64,000 nucleotides of DNA, taken from positions 434,001 through 498,000 of the forward strand of contig DAORJK010000001.1 in assembly GCA_035438985.1 (NCBI GenBank), read 5' to 3'. The position numbers and the translations under genes were made by a program. The DNA is from UBA4408 sp002389785 (lineage in GTDB: Bacteria; Bacteroidota; Bacteroidia; UBA4408). Numbering within the stretch: the first letter of the stretch is position 1; each line of letters opens with the position of its first letter. The notes below the pieces were generated by a model that ran no database searches, had not been told where the DNA came from, and saw nothing but the letters and a program-made list of their open reading frames with translations. This document shows, one piece after another, positions 54,407 through 63,663 of the stretch.

Positions 54407-55202
54407 AAAAACCACTGAGTACATTCAAGCAAAAACAAATGCGAAACCAAAAATTGGAATCATCTTAGGAACCGGATTAGGCGGACTTGTGAAAGAGATT
54501 GATGTTGAACATGTGCTTCCCTACGAAAGCATTCCGAATTTTCCGGTAAGCACTGTTGAAGGGCATTCGGGAAAATTAATTTTTGGAAAGCTCGGTGGAA
54601 AGTCAGTCGTAGCAATGCAAGGACGTTTTCATTACTACGAAGGATACGATATGAAACAATGTACCTTTCCGGTGCGTGTAATGAAATATTTAGGAATAGA
54701 AAAATTGTTTGTTAGCAATGCAAGTGGAGGTGTAAATCCCAACTTTGAAATTGGCGATTTAATGATTTTAAACGACCATGTAAACCTGTTTCCAACGAAT
54801 CCGCTAATTGGTAAAAACTATCCCGAATTAGGTCCTCGTTTCCCCGATATGAGCGAGCCTTATGATCATAGTATGATAGCGGCAGCACAAGCAATCGCTA
54901 AAAAACATGCTATAAAAACTCAAGTTGGAAGTTATGCTGGAGTTAGTGGTCCCTGTCTTGAAACACCTGCAGAATATCGATATATACGAAACATTGGTGC
55001 CGACGCAGTGGGCATGAGTACAGTGCCAGAAGTGATTGTAGCACGACACATGGCAATACCCTGTTTTGCAATTTCAATTATAACCGACATGGGTGTGGAT
55101 GGGCGAATTGTGAAAGTTACCCATGAAGATGTACAACGTGTAGCTGAAGTAGCAGAGCCCAAAATGACCTTATTAATGAAAGAATTAATCCAATCCTTGT
55201 AA
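54390..55202 (+). CDS. purine-nucleoside phosphorylase (trimeric, type I)
   Basis: Phosphorolyses inosine and guanosine to the free base and ribose 1-phosphate. The 270 residues include IGIILGTGLGGL, STVEGHSGKLIFG, MQGRFHYYEGYDM, VSNASGGVN, the base-site CLETPAEYRYI and GMSTVPEVIVARH. Length is normal for the trimeric class. It overlaps lpxK by 17 bp. Confidence 0.95.
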   Translation: MLEEIKKTTEYIQAKTNAKPKIGIILGTGLGGLVKEIDVEHVLPYESIPNFPVSTVEGHSGKLIFGKLGGKSVVAMQGRFHYYEGYDMKQCTFPVRVMKYLGIEKLFVSNASGGVNPNFEIGDLMILNDHVNLFPTNPLIGKNYPELGPRFPDMSEPYDHSMIAAAQAIAKKHAIKTQVGSYAGVSGPCLETPAEYRYIRNIGADAVGMSTVPEVIVARHMAIPCFAISIITDMGVDGRIVKVTHEDVQRVAEVAEPKMTLLMKELIQSL

Positions 55203-55272
55203 TTTTAATTTGAGGATTCGAAACTCTAATTATCAACGTAATATTTAATTAATTGAATAAAAATTTAACCCA

Positions 55273-56664
55273 ATGAAAAAATTACTTCTGCCTTTTTGCT
55301 TGCTATTTGTTAGTTTGAATTCGCAGGCACAGGTTGCGCAAAACATTACACTGTATTCAAGTTGGAACGATACCTTGGTGCCGGCTGAACCGGTTTACCA
55401 TATTCGGTATAATAGTGTTTGGGGTTGGAAAAATACGGTTCAAAATAAAGAATATGCAATACTTGGAGCTTCAAGCGGTACCTATTTTATTGATGTAACA
55501 AACCCTTCTGCCCCTGTGAAATGTGACTTTGTGCCCGGTAGAAGATCAAATTGTATTTGGCGTGAATTTAAAACCTTCTCACATTACGCTTATTTGGTGA
55601 GTGATGATGCAGCACCCAATAGTTTGCAAATTGTAGATTTAAACTATCTGCCCGATTCGGTGCATGTTGTGTATGATTCAAATCAATTATTTCAGAATTC
55701 ACATACCGTATTTATCGATGGGCATTATTTATATTGTGGATATAATAGAACTCTAACCAATACCTATTCGATGGCTGTATATGATTTAGCTCCTAATCCC
55801 GAATTGCCTGTATTTGTGCGTGGTTTAAATTCAGATGACCCATCCATAAATTTGGTGCACGATATGTTTGTGCGTAACGATACTGTTTATGCTTCTTGTG
55901 GATATCAAGGATTGTATGTTTACAAATTTACCGGAAGCAATTTTGTTTCATTGGGCTCATTAACCAGTTACCCGTCGAATGGATACAACCACAGCAGCAC
56001 CATGGCTCCAGGTAGTAATAAAATGGTTTTTTGCGATGAAGTACCTACCGGATTACCGGTAAAAGTGATAGATGTTAGTACCCCCTCTAATATTGTTTTT
56101 AAATCAACTTTTTCATCGGGCTCAACCGCTACACCACATAATCCATATATGGTGGGCGAACATGTTGTTATTGCCTATTACCAAGATGGCATACAAATTT
56201 TTGATGTAAGCAATCCTTTAAATGTTACACGCTCTGGTTATTATGATACAAGTCCCAGCAATTGCCCTTCTTGCCCCAACCCTAATTACAGCGGTTGTTG
56301 GGGAGCTTATGTGGATTTGCCGAGTGGAATTATATTAGCCAGTGATATGCAAAACGGATTGTTTATTTTGGATGCTGGTGCAGCTTTAGGTATTACTAAA
56401 ACAGCTCTTGAAACTGATGTATTTTCGGTATATCCGAATCCTGTTAAAGAGCAATTGAATGTAAAAATTAAAGCCGGTGGTGGAAGTTCACTCCAAGTAA
56501 CTATTTGTGATTTAAATGGAAAGCGTATATTTACTGAACAAGAGTTTTCGACCTTAACAACAGGCCATTATAGCATTTCTACGGCTGAACTTAGCAGCGG
56601 TTTGTATTTATTAAAAGTTTCTCAGGGTGACAAAGTATTTTACAGTAAATTCTCTAAACTTTAA
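55273..56664 (+). CDS. choice-of-anchor-B secreted protein with T9SS sorting signal
   Basis: The 463-residue protein has a signal peptide (to about NSQAQ). The choice-of-anchor-B beta-propeller-like region (about 22-370) contains NKEYAILGASSGTYFIDVTN and HTVFIDGHYLYCGYN. The C-terminal T9SS type A domain (about 385-463) starts VFSVYPNPVKEQLN and ends SSGLYLLKVSQGD. It is surface-exposed or secreted, with unknown function. A Cys-rich NCPSCPNPNYSGCWG segment near residue 335 may be disulfide-bonded. Confidence 0.86.
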   Translation: MKKLLLPFCLLFVSLNSQAQVAQNITLYSSWNDTLVPAEPVYHIRYNSVWGWKNTVQNKEYAILGASSGTYFIDVTNPSAPVKCDFVPGRRSNCIWREFKTFSHYAYLVSDDAAPNSLQIVDLNYLPDSVHVVYDSNQLFQNSHTVFIDGHYLYCGYNRTLTNTYSMAVYDLAPNPELPVFVRGLNSDDPSINLVHDMFVRNDTVYASCGYQGLYVYKFTGSNFVSLGSLTSYPSNGYNHSSTMAPGSNKMVFCDEVPTGLPVKVIDVSTPSNIVFKSTFSSGSTATPHNPYMVGEHVVIAYYQDGIQIFDVSNPLNVTRSGYYDTSPSNCPSCPNPNYSGCWGAYVDLPSGIILASDMQNGLFILDAGAALGITKTALETDVFSVYPNPVKEQLNVKIKAGGGSSLQVTICDLNGKRIFTEQEFSTLTTGHYSISTAELSSGLYLLKVSQGDKVFYSKFSKL

Positions 56665-56701
56665 TTCCTAAAAAAAATACAACCAATTGTAATAATCATT
56701 T

Positions 56702-58003
56702 ATGCCATATTGCTCAATTGAACAGCTTTACTCGTTCTTTCAAAAATATCCGGTTGTTTGCACAGATACACGAACAATTAAAAAGGATTCCTTATTTTTT
56801 GCTTTAAAAGGAGATAATTTTAACGGAAATGAGTTTGCTGATAAGGCCTTAGAAAATGGCAGTGCCTATGTAATTATTGATGAAGAGAAATACATGCGAG
56901 GTGAAAAATACCTCCTTGTAAAAGATGTGCTAACTTCCTTGCAAGACTTAGCAAAATATCATCGCTCAAAATTAAAAATACCCTTTATTGGCATCACAGG
57001 AAGTAATGGTAAAACTACCAGCAAAGAGCTTGTGCATGCGGTTTTGAGTAAAAAATTTAAAACTCTTGCTACCCTAGGTAACTTAAATAATCACATTGGT
57101 GTTCCGCTTACTCTGCTTTCAATTACTGCTGAACACGAATTGGCCATAATTGAAATGGGTGCCAACCACCTAAAAGAAATAGCCTTTTTAAGCTCTATTG
57201 CTTCCCCTGATTATGGTTTGATTACCAATTTTGGGAAGGCACATTTAGAAGGTTTTGGAAGTGCTGAAAATATTGTCATCGCTAAATCCGAATTATACGA
57301 TCATGTTCGTTCTAAAAAAGGAGTCTTGTTTGTTAATGGCGACAACGAATTAATGCTTAAACAAGCCGGCTCTGCTAATAAAATTACGTATGGAACAACA
57401 TCTGAATGCGACTTTAAAGCGAGTTTTTTGAAAGCAGATCCTTTTGTTGAATTGAGCATACAAAGTTTCGAAAACAATCAAACCATAAAAACACAGCTTA
57501 TAGGTAAATATAATTTTGATAACTGTGTTGCAGCAGCCTGTATTGGCAATTATTTTGGTGTTTCGGAAAGTGCAATTAAAGCTGCACTCGAAAATTATGT
57601 GCCGAGCAATAATCGCTCACAAGTGGTGAAAAAAAACACACATACTATTTTACTTGATGCCTACAATGCAAATCCGAGCAGCATGGAAGTTGCCATTGTA
57701 AATTTTGCAGAAATGAATGCACAAAACAAAGTTGTGTTACTTGGCGATATGCTTGAATTAGGGAAGGATACCCGGATGGAACATCTTAAAATATTAAACC
57801 TGTTAACACAAAAGGGTTTTACAGAAGTGTATTTGGTTGGACCTAACTTTAAAGCATGTGAAGAACACAACAAATTTACTTTTTTTGAAAACACCAGTGC
57901 GGCATTTGATTTTTTAAGTTCCAAAAAATTTACCGAAAAAACTTTTTTAATAAAAGGGTCGAGAGGCATAAAACTCGAAACTTTAGTAGATGCAATCGGC
58001 TAA
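56702..58003 (+). CDS. murF: UDP-N-acetylmuramoyl-tripeptide--D-alanyl-D-alanine ligase
   Basis: Adds D-Ala-D-Ala to UDP-MurNAc-tripeptide in peptidoglycan synthesis. The 433 residues have the N-terminal CTDTRTIKKDSLFFALKG block, the ATP site GITGSNGKTTSKEL, IEMGANHLKEI (Mg-binding), NFGKAHLEGFGS and the C-terminal LLDAYNANPSSM and KGSRGIKLE. No other mur gene is adjacent. Confidence 0.95.
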   Translation: MPYCSIEQLYSFFQKYPVVCTDTRTIKKDSLFFALKGDNFNGNEFADKALENGSAYVIIDEEKYMRGEKYLLVKDVLTSLQDLAKYHRSKLKIPFIGITGSNGKTTSKELVHAVLSKKFKTLATLGNLNNHIGVPLTLLSITAEHELAIIEMGANHLKEIAFLSSIASPDYGLITNFGKAHLEGFGSAENIVIAKSELYDHVRSKKGVLFVNGDNELMLKQAGSANKITYGTTSECDFKASFLKADPFVELSIQSFENNQTIKTQLIGKYNFDNCVAAACIGNYFGVSESAIKAALENYVPSNNRSQVVKKNTHTILLDAYNANPSSMEVAIVNFAEMNAQNKVVLLGDMLELGKDTRMEHLKILNLLTQKGFTEVYLVGPNFKACEEHNKFTFFENTSAAFDFLSSKKFTEKTFLIKGSRGIKLETLVDAIG

Positions 58004-58224
58004 ACTTTAACGATTACTCTTCGAATAAGTTCTTCTAATTCACGTGTGAGCTTATTCATCTGCTTGTACAATCCTAATCGCTAGCTTATTGTGTTTACAA
58101 AAGATTAATCCTATTCGATATGCAGGCAGTTTAGTAATATTGCATTGAAATAAGTTAATGCTTGTAGATCAATGAAAAAGGATGTTCATTTTTTTAACAG
58201 CAACTTCAACTAAAGTATAAAACT

Positions 58225-58632
58225 ATGGTAAACAAAATTGAGCACCTGGGAATAGCCGTAAAAAATATTGAAGCCGCTAATGCTACCTATGAAAAACTTT
58301 TAGGAATTAAACCTTATAAAAGTGAAGGTGTAGAAAGTGAAGGTGTAACCACTTCTTTTTTTATGCTTGGCGAAAGCAAGGTAGAATTGCTGGAAGCTAC
58401 AAAAGAGGATAGCCCCATCGCTAAATTCATTGAAAAAAAAGGTGAAGGATTACACCATGTTGCATTTGAAGTAGACGACATTGTTGCTGAAATGAAGCGA
58501 CTTAAAGAAGATGGTTTTCAGTTGTTGAACGAAGTTCCTAAAAAAGGCGCCGACAACAAATTAATTTGTTTTGTACATCCTAAAAGTTGTAATGGAGTAT
58601 TGGTAGAGCTCTGCCAAGAAATTAAAAATTAA
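58225..58632 (+). CDS. mce: methylmalonyl-CoA epimerase
   Basis: Interconverts the R and S forms of methylmalonyl-CoA in propionate metabolism. The 135-residue VOC-fold protein has metal ligands in IEHLGIAVKN (His) and GLHHVAFEVDD (His), and the C-terminal VLVELCQ (Glu). No mutase gene is in the window. The GNAT gene starts 2 bp after its stop. Confidence 0.93.
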   Translation: MVNKIEHLGIAVKNIEAANATYEKLLGIKPYKSEGVESEGVTTSFFMLGESKVELLEATKEDSPIAKFIEKKGEGLHHVAFEVDDIVAEMKRLKEDGFQLLNEVPKKGADNKLICFVHPKSCNGVLVELCQEIKN

Positions 58633-58634
58633 AT

Positions 58635-59132
58635 ATGGTACAATTACGAGCTGCTCAATTAAGCGATTTAGAGCAAATTCGGGCTATATACAACGATGCC
58701 ATACTTACTACCACTGCAACTTTCGATACCGAATTAAAATCGCAGGAAGACCGTGTTCGTTGGTTTTCAGAGCGCGATGAAAATTTTCCGGTATGGGTGG
58801 CTGTTGAAAACAATTCGGTGCTGGGTTATGTTGCGCTTTCAAAATGGTCGGAACGTAAGGCATATTCCATTACAGCCGAAGTTTCATTGTATGTGGAAGC
58901 AACTAATCGCGGCAAAGGAATTGGGAAATTACTTTTGGCAGCCATCGTAAAAAGGGCCATAGAATCAACCAATCTTCATTCGATTATTGCGCGTATTTCG
59001 GAAGGGAATGAACAAAGTATTCACTTACACGAATTGAATGGATTTAAACTTATGGGTGTGATGAAAGAAGCTGGAAGTAAGTTTGGGAAATTGCACAGTG
59101 TTAGTTTTATGCAAAAAATGTTGCGCGAATAA
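58635..59132 (+). CDS. GNAT acetyltransferase, phosphinothricin-acetyltransferase-like
   Basis: The 165-residue protein has RAAQLSDLEQIRAIYNDAI, ATFDTE and the acetyl-CoA loop EATNRGKGIGKLLL, with LHELNGFKLMGVMKEAGSK following. It matches the Pat/Bar-like group (MddA-type), which acetylates amino-acid analogues such as methionine sulfoximine. The true substrate is unknown. Co-transcribed with mce. Confidence 0.88.
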   Translation: MVQLRAAQLSDLEQIRAIYNDAILTTTATFDTELKSQEDRVRWFSERDENFPVWVAVENNSVLGYVALSKWSERKAYSITAEVSLYVEATNRGKGIGKLLLAAIVKRAIESTNLHSIIARISEGNEQSIHLHELNGFKLMGVMKEAGSKFGKLHSVSFMQKMLRE

Positions 59133-59189
59133 ATACCTTATCTACCCCAAATTATTTTCTGTACAGGTAGATTCTATTCACAAACCTTA

Positions 59190-60134
59190 TTAATGAATTC
59201 CTTTACTTGCTAAATAACGTTCAGCATCCAATGCCGCCATACATCCGCTTCCGGCAGCAGTAACGGCTTGACGGTAAATTTTATCTTGTGCATCACCGGC
59301 TGCAAACACTCCTTCAACATTCGTTTTACTGGTACCCGGAGTGGTCAAAATATATCCTGTTTCATCTAAGTTGATATAGTCTTTGAAAATAGCAGTATTG
59401 GGTTGATGGCCAATTGCGACAAAAAATCCGGTTACTGCTAGCGTGCGTTCCTCCTTTGTTTGAGTATTTAAAACAATAGCTCCTGTTACACCGTTATCTC
59501 CTAAAATTTCTTTTGTTTCGTGATTATACAATATTTCAATGTTGGCTGTATTTGCAACGCGGTGTTGCATGGCTTTGCTGGCACGCATTTCACCCTTACG
59601 AACTAGCATGTAAACTTTGCGGCACAATTTTGCTAAGTAGCTAGCTTCCTCTGCAGCAGTATCACCGGCTCCTACTATTGCTACATCCTGACCTTTAAAA
59701 AAGAAACCATCGCATACGGCACAAGCACTAACACCAAAACCGTTTAACTTGGATTCACTTGGTAAGCCCAGCCATTTTGCAGATGCTCCGGTGGCTATAA
59801 TTACAGCATCGGCAGTAATGGTAGTTTTTTCATCAATTATAACTTTGTGAGGTACGCTGCTAAAATCGACTGAAGTTGCTAAGCCCCATCGTATATCTGT
59901 GCCAAAACGTAAAGCTTGTGCTTTAAAATCTTCCATCATTTCCGGTCCTTGCGTTCCCTTAGGGTATCCCGGATAATTTTCAACCTCGGTTGTAATGGTC
60001 AATTGACCACCCGGCTGAAGACCTTCGTACATAACAGGTTTCATATCGGCACGGGCAGCATAAATGGCAGCTGTATATCCGGCAGGACCTGAACCGATAA
60101 TTAGGCATTTTACATGTTCGGCAGTAGTACTCAT
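59190..60134 (-). CDS. trxB: thioredoxin-disulfide reductase
   Basis: NADPH- and FAD-dependent reduction of thioredoxin. The 314 residues contain the FAD GSGPAGYTAA site (14-23), redox pair Cys138 and Cys141 in SACAVCDG, the NADPH motif GAGDTAAEEA, and GVFAAGDAQD near the C-terminus. It lies 3 bp downstream of the AAA ATPase gene and is co-transcribed with it. Confidence 0.96.
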   Translation of the reverse strand: MSTTAEHVKCLIIGSGPAGYTAAIYAARADMKPVMYEGLQPGGQLTITTEVENYPGYPKGTQGPEMMEDFKAQALRFGTDIRWGLATSVDFSSVPHKVIIDEKTTITADAVIIATGASAKWLGLPSESKLNGFGVSACAVCDGFFFKGQDVAIVGAGDTAAEEASYLAKLCRKVYMLVRKGEMRASKAMQHRVANTANIEILYNHETKEILGDNGVTGAIVLNTQTKEERTLAVTGFFVAIGHQPNTAIFKDYINLDETGYILTTPGTSKTNVEGVFAAGDAQDKIYRQAVTAAGSGCMAALDAERYLASKGIH

Positions 60135-60137
60135 GTG

Positions 60138-60731
60138 TTATAATAAATTTATTTTTGACAAGATAAAATTAACGCGTTCTTCAATATCAAGCAATGGAAT
60201 ATTCTCTGTTTTATATCCAAATTGCTTGTAAGTGTTTTCAATGGTTTGATGAATTGTATAAGCTTTTTCAAAATCCTCTTTACGCTCGTTGTCCATTAAA
60301 TAAATTTCTTTCCAAGGAGGAGTTAAAAAAACCAGTTGATTGTAATGATTTGTTTGAGCAGTTTGCAAAAAATGTTCAGGAATAGTTAGCTGGTCGTTTT
60401 GCATGTATGCGATTACATCAACAATTCCTCTATCGTAAAAACAAATTTCGCTTTGTGGTGCATTGCTGTGTTGCAATAATCTTTGTTCAAATACAAGTCC
60501 GCTAAAAGCAGCTAAGTTTTTCCAAGGTAAAATATCTCCACCACTCTCCATCTGTTCTTTAATAATGCTGCGTGATATTTCGTGTATACTTTTAAACTTC
60601 CGGCTTTCGAGCTCTTTTATGATGGACGTTTTACCAAAACCGGGCCCACCTGAAATAACATATCGAAGGTTATTTTTTCGATCTTCAAAACTTTGCTCTG
60701 AAAATTTAGGAAAGCGCTGTATGCTATTCAC
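60138..60731 (-). CDS. AAA-like P-loop ATPase (NadR/kinase-like), unknown substrate
   Basis: The 197-residue protein has Walker A in ISGGPGFGKTSIIKELESR (residues 27-36 carry the P-loop), a conserved ISRSIIKEQMESGGDILPW segment, and Walker-B-like CFYDRGIVDVIAYM. The layout resembles the small AAA_28/NadR-kinase-type ATPases with a nucleoside-kinase-like lid. It is the first gene of a unit with trxB. The substrate is unknown. Confidence 0.82.
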   Translation of the reverse strand: MNSIQRFPKFSEQSFEDRKNNLRYVISGGPGFGKTSIIKELESRKFKSIHEISRSIIKEQMESGGDILPWKNLAAFSGLVFEQRLLQHSNAPQSEICFYDRGIVDVIAYMQNDQLTIPEHFLQTAQTNHYNQLVFLTPPWKEIYLMDNERKEDFEKAYTIHQTIENTYKQFGYKTENIPLLDIEERVNFILSKINLL

Positions 60732-61101
60732 GGGTTAAAATTAGAGCCTGCGAAATTAATGAAATTAAACCAAAGTTTGGGTATTGAATTATTATAGAAA
60801 AATGAAAAATACTATTCGGTTGTAGCTTTAATTAAAAGTTTGAATCAGTAATAAAATAATCGAACACTAATTAAGTTTAAGTAAACTCGTTATAAAATTT
60901 GTTTTGAGTGCTATTGGGAACTTGCATCAATTCACAATTGTTGAATAGAACTGAGTTGCTTTTTTGTAATAAAACCGAATCGTTCTATTCGTCGACTATC
61001 TGATAAAAGTTCAATACTTAACTAAAAAACAGCTGGATTGCTTGGTTGGAAATAGGTAAAAAATCAATTACTATCTTTAAGGCCTTTTAGAAATAACTGA
61101 A
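60732..61101. other. 370-bp AT-rich intergenic region
   Basis: It lies between the divergent AAA/trxB unit and the IPExxxVDY-pyk-tsaB unit. No credible ORF, RNA gene or large hairpin was seen. Only short palindromes (AGTTTAAGTAAACT near 60880) and a near-consensus promoter at 61046-61079. Confidence 0.6.
61046..61079 (+). promoter_or_regulatory. candidate promoter of the IPExxxVDY-pyk-tsaB unit
   Basis: TTG at 61046-61048, 23 bases, then TATCTTTA (61072-61079), one mismatch from TAnnTTTG. It ends 22 bases before the TTG start codon at 61102. Confidence 0.4.
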
Positions 61102-61521
61102 TTGGCAATAAAAAAACTTTCGATTGAGGATGATTATGATTTTTCATTAGTGGGAATTTCTAGTCATTCAAAAGATTACCGACTGTGTTGGAGTCTTAAT
61201 ACCGCACTGGGTACCAACTTTACTAAACTGGATGATTTAAGAGTGGAATTGATAAAGTCGCATGAAGTATCGTTTTTTTCATTTTATGAATTTGAGGATG
61301 AAGAAAATTTTGCCACCCACTACATACTTGCCAACAACGGTAGCTCCGGATTTCTGCTTCCTGAACACAAGAATTTAGATTATTTTTGGATGATTAAAGG
61401 AAGCATTACAAGCAAAAATAAAAATGACTTATTAAAGAAACTCAGTAGCATTGATTCCATAATTACTTGTGTTGAAATTGATGTAAGCAATTTAAAATCG
61501 AAACAGAACCTTATTTTTTAA
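61102..61521 (+). CDS. IPExxxVDY family protein
   Basis: The 139-residue cytoplasmic protein starts at a TTG; no nearer in-frame ATG fits. The family motif appears as LPEHKNLDY (residues 86-94), so Ile and Val of the name are replaced by Leu. The family is known from Bacteroidota/Chlorobi and commonly precedes pyk, as here (15 bp gap). Function unknown. Confidence 0.85.
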   Translation: MAIKKLSIEDDYDFSLVGISSHSKDYRLCWSLNTALGTNFTKLDDLRVELIKSHEVSFFSFYEFEDEENFATHYILANNGSSGFLLPEHKNLDYFWMIKGSITSKNKNDLLKKLSSIDSIITCVEIDVSNLKSKQNLIF

Positions 61522-61536
61522 AACGAATCTTGATTT

Positions 61537-62964
61537 ATGAAAACCTGGAGTAAAACCAAAATAATAGCAACGCTGGGACCTGCATCTTCGAGCAAAGAAG
61601 TTCTTACCGAAATGATTATGGCCGGTGTGGATGTGTGCCGTGTAAATTCATCGCATGGTAACTACGATCAACATCAAAAGGTAATTGATATAATTCGAGA
61701 AATCAATAAAGAACATCGTTTAAACACTGCTATTTTGGTTGATTTGCAAGGTCCGAAATTGCGCATAGGGGTTATGAAAAACAATGAAGCCTTTCTTGAA
61801 AATGGGAAAGAAATAATTATCTCCACAGAAGAATGTGAAGGTACTGCTGAAAAGGTTTTTATGACTTATCCTGAATTCCCTAAAGATGTTGCAGTTGGCG
61901 ATAAAGTGTTGATTGATGATGGTAAAATTGAATTGCGTGTTATTGCAACTGACCGGGATAAAACTGTAAAAGCAGTTATTATTAATGGAGGAATTTTATC
62001 TTCAAAAAAAGGGGTTAATCTTCCAAACACAAAAATTTCCTTGCCTTGTTTAACGGCAAAAGATTTAGAAGATTTAGATTTCGCATTGAAGAACAATGTT
62101 GAATGGATAGGCCTTTCGTTTGTGCGCTCAGTAACGGATATTGTGGACTTGAAAGAAATTATTAAACGTCAAGGAAAAACATCGAGAGTAGTTGCCAAAA
62201 TTGAAAAACCTGAAGCGATTGCTGAAATCGATAACATTATTGACATGACCGATGCATTGATGGTAGCCCGCGGAGATCTTGGTGTTGAAATGCCGATGGA
62301 ACGTGTTCCGTTGATTCAAAAAATGTTGGTAACCAAATGTATCAACGCATCAAAACCCGTGATTATCGCCACTCAAATGATGGAAAGTATGATCAGCAAT
62401 TACAGCCCAACTCGTGCCGAAGTAAACGATGTGGCCAATGCGGTAATGGATGGTGCCGATGCCGTAATGTTAAGTGGTGAAACTTCAGTTGGAAAATTTC
62501 CGGTAAAAGTAATTGAACACATGCAAAACATCGTTGCATCGATTGAACGAGAAGGAAAAATTTATTACAAAGAGCATCCACCTCAACTCAAGAATCAAAC
62601 TTTTATTTCAGATTCAATTTGTTACAATGCTTGTGTAATGGCAGAACAAGCTGGTGCTCGTGGTATTATTTCAATGACAAATTCAGGATATACCGCATTT
62701 AAATTATCGAGCCATCGGCCCAAAGCTAACATTTTTATTTTTACAGATAACCGCTCTTTGCTTAATACGCTGAGTTTGGTGTGGGGAGTACGAGGTTTTT
62801 TTTACGACAAATACGAAAGTACCGACGAAACAATTGCTGACATCAAAAATTTTCTCAAAAAAGGAAATTATGTGGCTGTAGATGATTTAATAATCAATAT
62901 CGCCAGTATACCTATGGAAGAAAAGGGACGTGCAAACATGATAAAATTAGGATACGTTAGCTAA
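61537..62964 (+). CDS. pyk: pyruvate kinase
   Basis: Final ATP-forming step of glycolysis. The 475 residues start KTWSKTKIIATLGPASSS and have CRVNSSHG, VAKIEKPEAIAEIDNI (catalytic Lys), MVARGDLGVEMP, ATQMMESMI and LSGETSVGKFP. The C-terminal domain is present, with no extra C-terminal fusion. Flanked by IPExxxVDY and tsaB in the same direction. Confidence 0.96.
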   Translation: MKTWSKTKIIATLGPASSSKEVLTEMIMAGVDVCRVNSSHGNYDQHQKVIDIIREINKEHRLNTAILVDLQGPKLRIGVMKNNEAFLENGKEIIISTEECEGTAEKVFMTYPEFPKDVAVGDKVLIDDGKIELRVIATDRDKTVKAVIINGGILSSKKGVNLPNTKISLPCLTAKDLEDLDFALKNNVEWIGLSFVRSVTDIVDLKEIIKRQGKTSRVVAKIEKPEAIAEIDNIIDMTDALMVARGDLGVEMPMERVPLIQKMLVTKCINASKPVIIATQMMESMISNYSPTRAEVNDVANAVMDGADAVMLSGETSVGKFPVKVIEHMQNIVASIEREGKIYYKEHPPQLKNQTFISDSICYNACVMAEQAGARGIISMTNSGYTAFKLSSHRPKANIFIFTDNRSLLNTLSLVWGVRGFFYDKYESTDETIADIKNFLKKGNYVAVDDLIINIASIPMEEKGRANMIKLGYVS

Positions 62965-62981
62965 TTAAATTAAGTTCTATT

Positions 62982-63659
62982 TTGGCACTACTTTTACACC
63001 TCGAAACCGCAACAAGCATGTGTTCTGTTGCTTTATCAAAAGATGGAAAATTACTTGACATGGAAGAGCTGAATGCAGGCTATACCCATGCCGAAAATCT
63101 GGTAGCGTTTTGTGATCAATTAGTAAGAAAATGTGATTACACCTACCCTCAACTTGATGCAGTGGTTGTAAGTAAAGGTCCGGGTTCGTACACCGGACTT
63201 CGAATTGGCGTTGCCGCTGCTAAAGGATTTTGTTATGCATTAAATATTCCGCTTATCAGCATCAATACTTTGCAGCAATTGGCACAACAAGTTTTACTTC
63301 AACATACAACAGAAGCAACACTTTTGTGCCCAATGATAGATGCTCGCAGAATGGAGGTATTTTGTGCCTTTTATGACTCAAAGGCAAATGAAATACAAGA
63401 GACTAAGGCAGAAATAATAAACGAAAATAGTTTTAAAGAATTATTGGATAAACATAAAATCGCATTCTTTGGCGACGGTGCTGCAAAATGTAAATCCTTA
63501 CTAAGTCGTCATCACAATGCATTGTTTTTAGATGATGTAATTCCATCATCACGGTACATGATTTCGTTGGCTGAGGAAAAATATGCTCAACAGAAATTTG
63601 AAAATGTGGCTTACTTTGAGCCTTTTTATTTAAAAGAATTTATGCTTGGAGTAAGTTAA
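62982..63659 (+). CDS. tsaB: tRNA t6A threonylcarbamoyl-transfer factor TsaB
   Basis: Partner of TsaD in making N6-threonylcarbamoyl-adenosine at tRNA position 37. The 225 residues begin at a TTG (62982) giving MALLLHLETATSMCSVAL, followed by YTHAENLVAFCDQL and VVSKGPGSYTGLRIG, AAKGFCYAL and CPMIDARRMEVF. These are hallmark blocks of the ASKHA-fold family. It lies 17 bp after pyk. Confidence 0.94.
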   Translation: MALLLHLETATSMCSVALSKDGKLLDMEELNAGYTHAENLVAFCDQLVRKCDYTYPQLDAVVVSKGPGSYTGLRIGVAAAKGFCYALNIPLISINTLQQLAQQVLLQHTTEATLLCPMIDARRMEVFCAFYDSKANEIQETKAEIINENSFKELLDKHKIAFFGDGAAKCKSLLSRHHNALFLDDVIPSSRYMISLAEEKYAQQKFENVAYFEPFYLKEFMLGVS

Positions 63660-63663
63660 AATA

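Noticed and set aside
57661..57969. 102-residue minus-strand frame within murF
   Set aside because: Antisense to conserved MurF C-terminal motifs; no independent support.
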